From positions 1 to 64,000 of the forward strand of contig JAIOZI010000002.1 of NCBI GenBank assembly GCA_021740785.1: a stretch of DNA of 64,000 nt, given 5' to 3'. Positions 1-7,786 of the stretch are shown piece after piece (position 1 is the first letter of the stretch; each line of letters begins with the position of its first letter). The translations under genes and the position numbers were made by a program. Source of the stretch: Melioribacteraceae bacterium (lineage in GTDB: Bacteria; Bacteroidota; Ignavibacteria; Ignavibacteriales; Melioribacteraceae). The notes beneath the pieces are model-generated. The model saw only the letters and a program-made list of their open reading frames with translations, was not told where the DNA came from and searched no databases.

Positions 1-187
1 TTGAATCGCATCGGCTTAATATTCCAAATAGCATTACTACTGTATGATCCCAGCTTTTGAATGCCTTATAATAGTAGTCAGTCTTTTTGGCTTTTACTAA
101 CTGGATAAATGCCGATTTATCAATATATTTTAACAGTTGTCCGAATACCGGCTGTCCGACAAATTTTATTTCCTTATCTTTATTCAT
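1..187 (-). CDS. IS4-type transposase (DUF4372 N-terminus), cut by window edge
   Basis: The minus strand opens at ATG 185-187 and stays open to base 1, giving 62 codons. It begins MNKDKEIKFVGQPVFGQLLK and contains WDHTVVMLFGILSRCDS. This is the typical start of the Bacteroidota IS4-family transposases that carry a DUF4372 N-terminal domain. The catalytic DDE part lies outside the window, so it is not possible to say whether the element is intact. A small inverted repeat (GGGGGCTAC / GTAGCTCCC, 232-255) lies just upstream and could belong to the IS end. It marks the left end of the accessory region as mobile-element territory. Confidence 0.85.
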   Translation of the reverse strand, partial: MNKDKEIKFVGQPVFGQLLKYIDKSAFIQLVKAKKTDYYYKAFKSWDHTVVMLFGILSRCDS

Positions 188-273
188 GTCGTTTTTCCGT
201 TTGTTTTTGGTTAAACAAAATTACGACATCTGGGGGCTACTTTCTTTGTAGCTCCCTAAAATTTTTTTGTCGG

Positions 274-975
274 TTAGTAGTGATTCTTTATATATTTATT
301 CGCATTTTTTATCACCTCGTTTGTTGTCCATTTTTCATTATCAGAAAGAAAATTAAGTACAAAATCTTTGTCGATTTTTGAGAATTCCCTCATGACCCAA
401 CCAACGGCTGTTTTACAAAATCTCTCTTCTCTTTTTATCAATTCAACCGATAAAAGTCCTATTATTTCTTTGTAATGATCCATCGTTTTACTTTGTGCAA
501 ATGGAACTAAAGAGGCTCTTGCTTTCCACATGTTTTTAGTCGTATTCCATTTTTTTAATTCAGAAATAATTACCTTGGGGGAATTATCAATCATCGGTGT
601 TAAAATTCTAACACAAAGCCAATCGCACACATTCCAATCTGTGATTAATCTTTCATCGAACCAATAAGAAACCAGGTCAATTTTTTGTTTGTCATATTCA
701 TTATGCCAAAATAGTTGAAGATACAGAATTGCAGAAAGTTTATCTTCAGTATATTCTTGAGTCATCAAATCTGTAAGCAGTTTAATCTGGTCTGATTGTG
801 GTTTTTCTTTGATTCCAAATTCATCATTAGCTTTTTTAACTATCATTCTAATGTCCGGAATTCCTACACCTTTTGATTTAATGTCATGCTTAATATAATT
901 CTCTAACCATCTGGCTTTTTCCGGTTTTCCAATTGCGGTTATTTTGTTTTGAATATATATAGATATTTCTTTCAT
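274..975 (-). CDS. DNA alkylation repair protein, AlkD-like HEAT-repeat glycosylase
   Basis: The 233-aa product matches the length and all-helical, HEAT-like layout of the AlkD/DNA_alkylation family, which excises cationic 3-methyl- and 7-methylpurines from DNA. Recognisable parts are the central WNVCDWLCVRIL segment (family W-x-x-x-D, where the catalytic Asp lies), WKARASLVPF (equivalent of the family WR-R-RASL stretch) and the C-terminal GWVMREFSK repeat (family GW-LRE). There is no signal peptide, so it is cytoplasmic. It is a single-gene unit between the IS4 fragment and an attC-like site and is the cassette farthest from the putative attI end. Family assignment is firm; substrate range is not visible. 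Confidence 0.88.
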   Translation of the reverse strand: MKEISIYIQNKITAIGKPEKARWLENYIKHDIKSKGVGIPDIRMIVKKANDEFGIKEKPQSDQIKLLTDLMTQEYTEDKLSAILYLQLFWHNEYDKQKIDLVSYWFDERLITDWNVCDWLCVRILTPMIDNSPKVIISELKKWNTTKNMWKARASLVPFAQSKTMDHYKEIIGLLSVELIKREERFCKTAVGWVMREFSKIDKDFVLNFLSDNEKWTTNEVIKNANKYIKNHY

Positions 976-1014
976 ATTTACTCATAATGTTCAACCAAAT
1001 AGCATTACCGCCGA

Positions 1015-1140
1015 CTTTTAGTATTTAGAATTATAGCGGATTTCCAAGTGCTAATCTTTTTTTCATTATTAAAAATATCTAAATTTGCTTGCTTTAATTT
1101 TAGCACTCAAATAGCTATTATTTTTATATAATGTTAGCAG
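1015..1140 (-). repeat. attC-like inverted repeat
   Basis: Arms at 1029-1054 and 1100-1122 pair imperfectly (AATTATAGC..AAGTGCTAA against TTAGCACT..GCTATTATT). Outer bases TAATGTTAGCAG on the right resemble an R'' box. The site separates two unrelated minus-strand genes. It is more diverged than the GGCTATG-type sites further right. Confidence 0.5.
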
Positions 1141-1211
1141 CCGGCAGTTTTTGCATCTTGTTATAAAATTAAGGATTTAATTAGCTGTTTTTCAGCAGGT
1201 CATCTAATACA

Positions 1212-1733
1212 CTATCCATTGGATTCCCAAAGTTCAATCTTGTTGCCTTCCGTGTCCATAATATGTACAAATTTTCCAATACCATCGTAAGTTGTTATGG
1301 TGTCAAGTATCGTTACCCCGTTTTCTTTTAGTTTTTTTACAAGTCCTTCAATATTTTGAACTTGGTAGTTGATCATAAAATTCTTTTTGGATGGGGAGAA
1401 ATACTCATCTTCTTTTTTGAAAGGTTTCCATTGAAGAGAATTTATCTCATCAGGTCTGTTAATGTTTCTGGATTCAAAACTCGATGAACCCCAATCATTG
1501 ATTTCAATTCCTAAGTTTTTGGTGTACCATTCTTTCGTTTCCTCCGGGTTGTCTGAATAAAAGAAAATACCACCAATTCCCGTAACTTTAGGGATAGTGT
1601 CGTTGTTGGGATCTGTGCTTGTTGCTTCGTTTTTTTGTTTATTCATTTTATCTATTTCCTTATTTGATTTATTTGTTTGTTCGCAACTTATAATAATTAT
1701 TGCAATTGATACTATTGTTAATAATCTATTCAT
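1212..1733 (-). CDS. Exported lipoprotein with glyoxalase/VOC domain
   Basis: The 173-aa product starts with a lipoprotein signal ending IIIISC (Cys17), followed by a polar Asn/Lys/Thr-rich linker to about residue 48. A single vicinal-oxygen-chelate domain covers about 50-172. It opens VTGIGGIFFYSDNPEETKEW and closes GNKIELWE, the usual last strand with a metal-ligand-type Glu. Most VOC proteins are cytosolic, so a membrane-anchored periplasmic or surface copy is less common. VOC family members include glyoxalases, dioxygenases and antibiotic-binding proteins; nothing here singles out one. It is a single-gene cassette. Confidence 0.82.
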   Translation of the reverse strand: MNRLLTIVSIAIIIISCEQTNKSNKEIDKMNKQKNEATSTDPNNDTIPKVTGIGGIFFYSDNPEETKEWYTKNLGIEINDWGSSSFESRNINRPDEINSLQWKPFKKEDEYFSPSKKNFMINYQVQNIEGLVKKLKENGVTILDTITTYDGIGKFVHIMDTEGNKIELWESNG

Positions 1734-1824
1734 TTTACATTCTCCTTTTTTGTTGCCTTTTGTCTGCCGAATAACATTTTATTTATGGTTAGTGATTTTT
1801 TAAACTTAAGCGCAGTCAGTCAAA

Positions 1825-1905
1825 TCATTTCAATTCACTTAAAATTATTTGTGCTTCCTTCGATTGACTGGCGATGTAGTCGTCCACGGTTTTGAAGTTT
1901 GGCAT
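1825..1905 (-). pseudogene. Truncated DUF1801 gene (26-codon stub)
   Basis: The minus strand reads MPNFKTVDDYIASQSKEAQI (ATG at 1903-1905) and reaches a TGA at 1825 after 26 codons. The sequence is the recognisable N-terminus of DUF1801 (YdhG-like) proteins, which normally run over 100 residues. Everything after the first helix is missing, so this is a cassette remnant cut by deletion or recombination. The following bases (1770-1824) contain no attC-like arms apart from a GAATAACATTTTATTTATGG fragment. Confidence 0.72.
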
Positions 1906-1978
1906 CGATCCATTTTCCCTCATATTATCTCAAAGTTTAAATTAATATTTGGTGTAAATGATGTAACCTTTATATGTG

Positions 1979-2114
1979 CTGCAACGGTGCACTGTAAGAA
2001 ACGTAGCCGATTGCGGGTGATTTTCCTGTCAAACCAAGACAAGGCTGATGCAGGAGATAAAGCCCTAAATAAGTGCTTTCCTGGCTATGTTTTTTACAGA
2101 TTGTTGTGTGGCGG
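1979..2114 (-). repeat. attC-like inverted repeat
   Basis: Left end GCAACG (1981), right end TTGTTGTG (2101-2108). Inner arms CTGTAAGAAACGTAGCC (1992-2008) and GGCTATGTTTTTTACAG (2083-2099) pair over nearly their whole length. It lies 2 bp from the stop codon of the M28 peptidase gene, as expected for the 3' end of a cassette. Confidence 0.75.
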
Positions 2115-2116
2115 CT

Positions 2117-3280
2117 TTAGTCATACGATTCAATTATTTCTGTCAAAAAGTTAGATGTTTCTTTTAAAATATCAAGGCTTATATTCTCCTTCGTGTCATT
2201 CGGTGTATGGGTAATGTCTAAAACAGTTTCAGAAAGGTTAGAAGATGTAACTGCAATGCATGAAATGCCCTGAAATGCAAACATCGAATGGTCTCCTGCG
2301 TACCACTCCTCACCCTTTGTTACATGTTCATTACTTCTAATCCTATTTTCAATCCAATCCCGCATTTTGCTATCGAAATTGTATAATGACAGTGATGTTT
2401 TTGAATCTTTATGTCCGGGAGAATCAATATTGATTACCAGTTTAATGTTGTTGTTCTGTTGTTTAATATAATCTAAATACGTAAGTTGGCCTTTCACCCC
2501 ATAGTATTCTTCTCCGTTAAAGGGCACGAAATCTATGTCATATTCTCCGTCATAGTATTTTAAACGCTTCATTATTTCAATCATCACGAAAACTCCTGTT
2601 GCATTATCAAGTGCCCCCGGTGTTCCGTATTTTGAATCCAGATGGGCGCAAACAATGACTTTCCCTTTTTTTATGTTCGAACGTTTTGTAACAACTATCT
2701 GCTCTCCATTGGCTTCTTCGACGTTTGAGTTAATCTCTGTATAAACTTCACCCGAAAGTTTCAGTAATGTATCACTATCAGAAATTCCACAATAAGCCGA
2801 TGGTATATCAAAATTTCCATCCTCAAACAAAGGGAACGGCTCTAGTCCGCACATTGGATGCTTTTTAGTTAATGCCAGTATTGCTTTAGGCGAAGAATTT
2901 TCGAGCTTTTCAATGATTTTTTTGTGATTGTCAGGATAATAAAAAGGGAAGTTCTTGGGCATAAAGGGTTCTTTTGATATTTCCCCGTGCAGCAAAACTA
3001 TTTTGTTTGAAATTTCGGTTTCGTTCAATTCTTCTAAAGATTGGATTTTTAATAATTTACCTGTGCCAATAAAGCTTTTTGAGAAGGGGCTTGGAAAGAC
3101 TTCTACTTTCACATCACCAAACTGCACAAATGATGTTTGTTTATCCCAAGTCATACATTCAAAAGGCAGGGATGTTTTTTCTAATCCGGCTTTAACGGCT
3201 TCTTTTGTTATAAGTTCACAAACGATTTTATTGGCTTTTGTCCCAACAGGCCGTTCTCTAATAATGTCGTTAATATTCAT
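2117..3280 (-). CDS. M28-family zinc aminopeptidase
   Basis: The 387-aa product has the M28 (peptidase family M28, co-catalytic di-zinc) ligand set in order: H213 (AHLDS), D225 (GALDNATG), the E257-E258 pair (NGEEYYG), D286 (NIDSPG) and H358 (DITHTPND). The first 200 residues form the protease-associated part. No signal peptide is visible, so a cytoplasmic peptidase or amidohydrolase is likely, whereas many M28 enzymes are exported. It is a single cassette, with the stop directly abutting the attC-like site at 1979-2114. All expected ligands are present, so it should be active. Confidence 0.88.
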   Translation of the reverse strand: MNINDIIRERPVGTKANKIVCELITKEAVKAGLEKTSLPFECMTWDKQTSFVQFGDVKVEVFPSPFSKSFIGTGKLLKIQSLEELNETEISNKIVLLHGEISKEPFMPKNFPFYYPDNHKKIIEKLENSSPKAILALTKKHPMCGLEPFPLFEDGNFDIPSAYCGISDSDTLLKLSGEVYTEINSNVEEANGEQIVVTKRSNIKKGKVIVCAHLDSKYGTPGALDNATGVFVMIEIMKRLKYYDGEYDIDFVPFNGEEYYGVKGQLTYLDYIKQQNNNIKLVINIDSPGHKDSKTSLSLYNFDSKMRDWIENRIRSNEHVTKGEEWYAGDHSMFAFQGISCIAVTSSNLSETVLDITHTPNDTKENISLDILKETSNFLTEIIESYD

Positions 3281-3333
3281 CTTATTTTATTCTTTTTTAT
3301 GTCCCTTTTACTCTTTAACTGCCACACAACATC

Positions 3334-3360
3334 CCCAATAAACGCATTGAGTCTATTGGG
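3334..3360 (-). repeat. 27-bp near-palindrome, CCCAATA class boundary
   Basis: CCCAATA and TATTGGG flank AACGCATTGAGTC, giving a nearly perfect hairpin preceded by ACAAC at 3326-3330. The same core, CAATAAACGCATTG, recurs at 9852-9878 and 19277-19293, each time a short distance upstream of a minus-strand gene start. It is probably one class of cassette boundary in the array. Confidence 0.6.
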
Positions 3361-3389
3361 ATTTTATGCCCTGTGCTTTTTTCAATAAT

Positions 3390-4496
3390 TTATTTTACAA
3401 TCCAATTTTTAAATTGATCGTTGCTTAAACAAGGGATTAGATCCTCGCTAAAATATGGCTCTTGATGAACCCAAAACATATAATTGACATGAAGAAAATC
3501 CTTTGCAAAAGCATGTAATAAAGGAACAATATTTTCACGTCCAATTAATCCATCATCTAATTGCTCTTTATAATCTTGGTCTGCTCCTGTTTTCCCAATA
3601 TAATTACCATCTTGGATAGCAATTCCCAGCGGTACTGTATAATTGTTTTCATGCATCATTGCAATTGTATGGTTAAGTTGTCCCTTTCTTTGTACCATTA
3701 AATCTGGCCCTCCTAATCCCACACCTATTTCTTGTCCGTATTTATATATCGAATGTAAATATCCTTTATCTTCCCATGGCAACCATTCGCCAGGCATAAA
3801 ATTGGCGTATTGCATAGTAGTCGAATTTGGGAAAGCTTTTTTAAGCAAAAGCATGTTTTCTTTTAAACATTCAGTGTAGCGCTTGGGTGTGAAAGAAGTA
3901 TCAATATCTCCGTTTGCCCCAACAGCACTTTCCTGTAAATTTATACCTTCAATTTTACCATCAAATTTTTTTCCCAATGCTTTCATCAATAAGGCAAATT
4001 GATGTTGCACTTCCGGATTCCATCTTTTGGCTACCCATCCATCTGCAATACCTTCATCATTGTATGATAAGGTACAACCTCCATCAAATTCTTCCGTCAT
4101 CAAATAATCAGGAATAGCTTTGTATGTAGTATCAAAAGTTACGTCCTGAAACTGAATAAATAACCTTTTATCATGCGATAAAAGATAATTATAATCTTCA
4201 TAAATAATCGAAAAATCATAAACTCCCTTTTCGGGTTCTAATTGTCTCCATGAGTACATTATCTGAGCACCTACAATTCTCTTGACTTTCAGAAAGGGAT
4301 GGTTGTGGATTAGTTCTCTATCTCGCGCAAAATATATGAAGTGTTTAATACTATCCTTTTCCAAAGGGCAAGTTGCATCCAAATATTGTTTATACGCATC
4401 TACATATCGATTGGCTGGATTATCACTTTGTCCAAAAGCATTTATTGTTACAAAATATCCAAGTAGTATTATCGATAAAATTTTTTTATTTATCAT
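3390..4496 (-). CDS. Secreted glycoside-hydrolase-like TIM-barrel protein
   Basis: The 368-aa product has an N-terminal signal peptide (hydrophobic SIILLGYFVTINAFG, likely cleaved before QSDN). The body resembles TIM-barrel glycosidases: the YSWRQLEPEKGVYDFS segment matches the start-of-barrel motif of GH42/GH5-type clans. IEGINLQESAVG has a Glu where the acid/base could sit, and the VHQEPYF stretch near the C-terminus has another candidate. No carbohydrate-binding module or sorting domain is visible. Function is inferred from fold-like motifs only; substrate unknown. It is a single-gene cassette upstream of a CCCAATA-class boundary. Confidence 0.6.
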   Translation of the reverse strand: MINKKILSIILLGYFVTINAFGQSDNPANRYVDAYKQYLDATCPLEKDSIKHFIYFARDRELIHNHPFLKVKRIVGAQIMYSWRQLEPEKGVYDFSIIYEDYNYLLSHDKRLFIQFQDVTFDTTYKAIPDYLMTEEFDGGCTLSYNDEGIADGWVAKRWNPEVQHQFALLMKALGKKFDGKIEGINLQESAVGANGDIDTSFTPKRYTECLKENMLLLKKAFPNSTTMQYANFMPGEWLPWEDKGYLHSIYKYGQEIGVGLGGPDLMVQRKGQLNHTIAMMHENNYTVPLGIAIQDGNYIGKTGADQDYKEQLDDGLIGRENIVPLLHAFAKDFLHVNYMFWVHQEPYFSEDLIPCLSNDQFKNWIVK

Positions 4497-4547
4497 TATA
4501 TAGTTTTTTTTAAAATCTCATTTTACGTGGTTTTGTCAGCATTGGGC

Positions 4548-4700
4548 ATAACAGCCTTAGCTATGACAAGTGCGGAATTTCGAAGAAATTCACCGTTCGC
4601 AAACCGCAAAGTTATTTAAGAGCAATAAGACTCAAATTTACTCGTGTTCAGCCTGCATTATGCATCGACAATGATGTGCGGTCGTTATTTCCACACTGTT
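4548..4700 (-). repeat. Degenerate attC-like region
   Basis: ATAACAG followed by CTATGACAAGTGCGG (4548-4575) looks like the left half of an attC-like site, and ACTGTTAAC (4694-4702) fits a right end. The inner arms between them do not pair well. A local palindrome GAATTTC-GAA-GAAATTC lies at 4576-4592. It is best read as a decayed or chimeric site. Confidence 0.4.
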
Positions 4701-4703
4701 AAC

Positions 4704-5357
4704 TTATTTAATTTTTATTGCTTTTATAACTTCAGAAGGAAAAGTATTTTGGCTGATTGCCATATCTTGTTCAATGCTGAATCCCGCTTTGATCAAATTA
4801 TCTTTGAATGAAACAGGCCGGCATCCTGTTAAAAGATCAGGAAAATGTTTCGCTATCCAGAACCAAATTTTGTTAATTCTCTTTTTCCCAAATGAAAATG
4901 TTGATATAACTAAAACTCCTTTTGGTTTTAAAACTCTTCGAAATTCTTGTGCAATCCTATCGAAATGTTCCTGTGGCATTAAGTCCACCATAAAATTGTT
5001 AATGAGGATATCAAATGTGTTATCATCAAAATCAAGGTTTAATGCATCTCCTTCTCTTAATTCAAAATTATCGGACACTTTTTTCAATCTATTTCTTGCT
5101 TTGTTAAGCATATCGGGAGACAAATCTATTCCAATATTTTCCCCATTAGGATTTCCATTCACAATTTGTTCAAATACAACACCTGTCCCGCAAGCTACTT
5201 CCAAAATTCTTTTTCCATCCTCGATTTCCGCCAGATCGATTACCTTTTTCGCAGCTTTGCTTTCTGTAAGCCAACTCCAGAGATTATAAAACCAAACAAC
5301 GTTATTGTAGCTATTTTTTGTTTTAGTTTTGTCTAATTTCCGTTCTAATACATTCAT
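4704..5357 (-). CDS. Class I SAM-dependent methyltransferase (UbiE/PmtA-like)
   Basis: The 217-aa protein has the Rossmann methyltransferase signature. Motif I is ILEVACGTGVVFE (51-63), followed by the acidic strand-2 end NIGIDLSPDMLNKAR, then LREGDALNLDFDDNTFD and the post-motif FRRVLKPKGVLVIS. The arrangement is that of UbiE/phospholipid N-methyltransferase-like enzymes. The acceptor cannot be told from sequence. It is a single cassette with no signal or membrane segment, and all SAM-binding motifs are intact. An attC-like site precedes its start (5386-5502). Confidence 0.85.
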   Translation of the reverse strand: MNVLERKLDKTKTKNSYNNVVWFYNLWSWLTESKAAKKVIDLAEIEDGKRILEVACGTGVVFEQIVNGNPNGENIGIDLSPDMLNKARNRLKKVSDNFELREGDALNLDFDDNTFDILINNFMVDLMPQEHFDRIAQEFRRVLKPKGVLVISTFSFGKKRINKIWFWIAKHFPDLLTGCRPVSFKDNLIKAGFSIEQDMAISQNTFPSEVIKAIKIK

Positions 5358-5385
5358 AGTTTTCCTTTAACGGCAAATAGCATCT

Positions 5386-5502
5386 ACAATCAACGCATTG
5401 CACTGATTTACTGTTAGTAAAAAATAGTAGCCGATGTGTTGCATTTCCCTGTCAACTTGCAATGAAGTTAAAGTGGGCTACAACCCTTGAATTTACTACT
5501 GT
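5386..5502 (-). repeat. attC-like inverted repeat
   Basis: Arms TTAGTAAAAAATAGTAGCC (5414-5432) and GGGCTAC..TTTACTACTG (5474-5500) pair with small bulges. A diverged copy of the AACGCATTG core seen at the CCCAATA-class boundaries precedes them (5391-5400). It sits between the methyltransferase start and the AraC-type regulator stop. Confidence 0.55.
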
Positions 5503-5526
5503 CACGCCTATTTTGTATATACATTA

Positions 5527-6489
5527 TTACCTGCTTTTTTTATTCCACGATTTTATAGCGTGTAGATAGGCACTAGATTCTGAATAGCCTAAGATAAAAG
5601 CGACATCTTTGGTTTTCAAATGCTTTTCATTTATCAAATAATTAGAAAGCTCTTGTTTTATATTGTTTACTATAGCTCTGAATGACATGCTTTCATTCGT
5701 CAATTTTCGCTGAATCGTTCGGTGACTGTAAGGAAATTGCTTTTGAACCTGTTCAAAGTTAGGAATCTCTGGCGAACACATATTTAAAATCATGTTTCGC
5801 ACCTGGTACGAGAAAGTTTTTCCGGCTTCCCCATTTTCATTCAGCATAGTCATAAACTTTGGTAATAGAAGTTCAATTTCCCTGACTTTATTTTTATTTA
5901 TCTCCGTATTTACAATTTCCAACGGTAGGACGATTTGATAATGTGAATGATGCGTAACTTCTGCATTTAAGGCATTAGAATAAGGCTCATCATCAGCAAA
6001 TGGTAATCTGATTTTCGGAACGAAAGGATGAGGCAGCATTAGTTTTAATTCGCGAGAAATAATGCTTAAAACCATATCCAAAAAATGCCTTTTCAGTTGC
6101 ACATCTTCAATAGAGCTATCCAATTCTAATATATATTGTTGGGAATCTTTTACGACACTAGCCGAGACTAACGGAAATTTTTTATCTAGAAAATTTTGAA
6201 GAATAAAAACTCCTTGTTCAATACTTGAGGTATTCAAAGATATTTCCAGCACTAACCCCAAAGCACCTAAGTTGAGGTAGCAACCAAAATTCAACCCACA
6301 ATACTCGTTGTCTGTAGTTTTAACTATATGGTTAAAAACAGCCAGATACTCTTTGGCATCAACCATTTCGTTAGGATTATCAGTGTCCAAATCAGGATTT
6401 ACCAAAACGTTTCTTAAGGTCTCAGAATCTAGGTTTTGATACGCTGCGTAATCCTGTAAGCTGCCTAAATAAGGTGCAAAAACTTTCAT
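5527..6489 (-). CDS. AraC-family transcriptional regulator (OruR/ArgR-like N-domain)
   Basis: The 320-aa regulator has an N-terminal ligand domain of the kind found in the OruR/Arabinose_bd group (about 1-195, containing YCGLNFGCYLNLGALGLV) and a C-terminal AraC helix-turn-helix pair (about 230-320). Recognisable parts are FPYSHRTIQRKLTNESMSFR and the second helix region AFILGYSESSAYLHAIKSW, matching the family G-x-S-x-x-S-x-F-x-R-A-F-K-x-W motif. It is divergent from the membrane/SRPBCC gene at 6605, with about 115 bp between starts. This suggests the pair is one unit and that the regulator controls that neighbour, as is common for such arrangements. Confidence 0.87.
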   Translation of the reverse strand: MKVFAPYLGSLQDYAAYQNLDSETLRNVLVNPDLDTDNPNEMVDAKEYLAVFNHIVKTTDNEYCGLNFGCYLNLGALGLVLEISLNTSSIEQGVFILQNFLDKKFPLVSASVVKDSQQYILELDSSIEDVQLKRHFLDMVLSIISRELKLMLPHPFVPKIRLPFADDEPYSNALNAEVTHHSHYQIVLPLEIVNTEINKNKVREIELLLPKFMTMLNENGEAGKTFSYQVRNMILNMCSPEIPNFEQVQKQFPYSHRTIQRKLTNESMSFRAIVNNIKQELSNYLINEKHLKTKDVAFILGYSESSAYLHAIKSWNKKSR

Positions 6490-6604
6490 GTCTCAAAAGT
6501 AATGAAAATTGGCGTAAAATATCAATACAAATTGTTTGGATATGACTAATTTTACCTCATAAATCAATAACTAAGTGTTCCCTCATAAATCAAAGGCTAA
6601 ACGC

Positions 6605-7429
6605 ATGAATACATTACAAAAACATCTAACAGCTAATGCAGTATTTTCAACTTCATGTGGAATTATAGTATTAGCATTTCAAGAAAAAGTAGAGCAAATA
6701 TTTAATATTGAATCCAGTAACTCTTTCTTCGTACTTGGCATCCTACTCATATTATTCGCATTAACGATTGTAATTGAGATCAAAAAGCAACGAGCATTAC
6801 CCGTTCTATGGATTACTATTCAGGACATGCTATGGGTGATTGGGAGTATTATATTACTGTTATGGAATCCTTTTGATATCTCTATCGAAGGGAATATCAT
6901 AATCGGTATAGTCGCTTTTTTTGTTCTACAGTTCGGTATTGGTCAAGCTAGAGGACTTGCAAGAATTGATGAAAGGAATAGGAGAGGGGAAAAAGTATTC
7001 CAGTTTAAGAGAAAGGTTAAAGTCACTAAATCAATGGTTTGGGAAGTAATATCAGATATTGCCAACTATAACGAGGTAGCCCCAAACATTGATGGCTCTA
7101 AAGTAATCTCAGGAGAAAAACTAGGTATGATACGCTCGTGCTCACATGGCAAAGATAGCTGGACCGAAACCTGTACACTATGGGAAGAAGGAAAGCAATA
7201 TTCATTTGTGATAGATACCAAAGCACCTGATTATCCTTATCCACTGAAGTCTTTAAAAGGAACCTGGATCGTTGATGAGATTTCTTCCAATGAGAGTGAA
7301 ATCACAATGATTTTTGAGTTCGAATACAAAAAGGCTATTCAGAATATACTTGTGCATCCATTCATGAAATATTGGTTTACAAAAGTATGTAAAGAGTTAT
7401 TGGACAATTGGCAAAAATTGATTGAGTAA
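6605..7429 (+). CDS. Membrane protein with C-terminal SRPBCC (START-like) domain
   Basis: The ORF opens at 6575, but the likely start is the ATG at 6605 (MNTLQKHLTANAVFS), preceded by AAAGG; this gives 274 aa. The first half has about four hydrophobic segments (AVFSTSCGIIVLAF, FFVLGILLILFALTIVI, ALPVLWITIQDMLWVIGSII, IIIGIVAFFVLQFGIG). The second half (about 125-270) is a START/polyketide-cyclase-type fold: VFQFKRKVKVTKSMVWEVIS begins it and a C-terminal amphipathic helix ends it. It is the only intact gene on the + strand inside the array and is divergent from the AraC regulator. Ligand unknown. Confidence 0.75.
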   Translation: MNTLQKHLTANAVFSTSCGIIVLAFQEKVEQIFNIESSNSFFVLGILLILFALTIVIEIKKQRALPVLWITIQDMLWVIGSIILLLWNPFDISIEGNIIIGIVAFFVLQFGIGQARGLARIDERNRRGEKVFQFKRKVKVTKSMVWEVISDIANYNEVAPNIDGSKVISGEKLGMIRSCSHGKDSWTETCTLWEEGKQYSFVIDTKAPDYPYPLKSLKGTWIVDEISSNESEITMIFEFEYKKAIQNILVHPFMKYWFTKVCKELLDNWQKLIE

Positions 7430-7435
7430 TCTAGC

Positions 7436-7484
7436 GTTAATTGCAGGTATCGGTTTGCAATATTGTGTGTTGTAACCAGTTGAT
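7436..7484 (-). repeat. Short attC-like hairpin
   Basis: GCGTTAATTGCA and TGCAATATTGTGTGTTGTAAC flank a short loop. The right end carries the TGTTGT outer box typical of the array. At about 50 bp it is much shorter than most sites here. It separates the SRPBCC gene from the HigBA pair. Confidence 0.5.
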
Positions 7485-7495
7485 ATTTAGGTTAA

Positions 7496-7786
7496 TCAGC
7501 CAATTGTTAAGTTAACTCTTTTTCCAAATCCAATCTCAACAAGCCGGTATAGAGTCGATAACTGTATGTCACTATGTCCATTCTCAATTCTAGAAATAAA
7601 GCTTTTACGAGTCCCTGTTTTTTGAGCAAGTTGCTCTTGGGTCAAGTGAGCATCTTTTCTTGCTTCTCTTAAAATTTCACCAATCGCAAAGGCTTTTGCT
7701 TTTATTTCAAATTCAATTCGTTTTTCGGATCCAATCTTACCGTATCTTTTATCAAGATGTTCTTCAAATGTCATTATATCTTTCAT
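7496..7786 (-). CDS. HigA-type antitoxin, XRE helix-turn-helix
   Basis: The ORF is open from 7813, but the start at 7786 is preferred: MKDIMTFEEH follows a strong AAAGGTGA ribosome site 5 bases before ATG. This gives 96 aa. A Cro/CI-type helix-turn-helix occupies the C-terminal half (LTQEQLAQKTGTRKSFISRI). The start lies inside the 3' end of the upstream toxin gene (23-bp overlap), so the two are translationally coupled in toxin-first HigBA order. The antitoxin should neutralise the toxin and repress the pair's own promoter. Confidence 0.88.
   Translation of the reverse strand: MKDIMTFEEHLDKRYGKIGSEKRIEFEIKAKAFAIGEILREARKDAHLTQEQLAQKTGTRKSFISRIENGHSDIQLSTLYRLVEIGFGKRVNLTIG

Noticed and set aside
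1849-2154. 101-codon + strand ORF across an attC-like site
   Set aside because: It is formed by the inverted repeat and the end of the M28 gene on the other strand; no family similarity.
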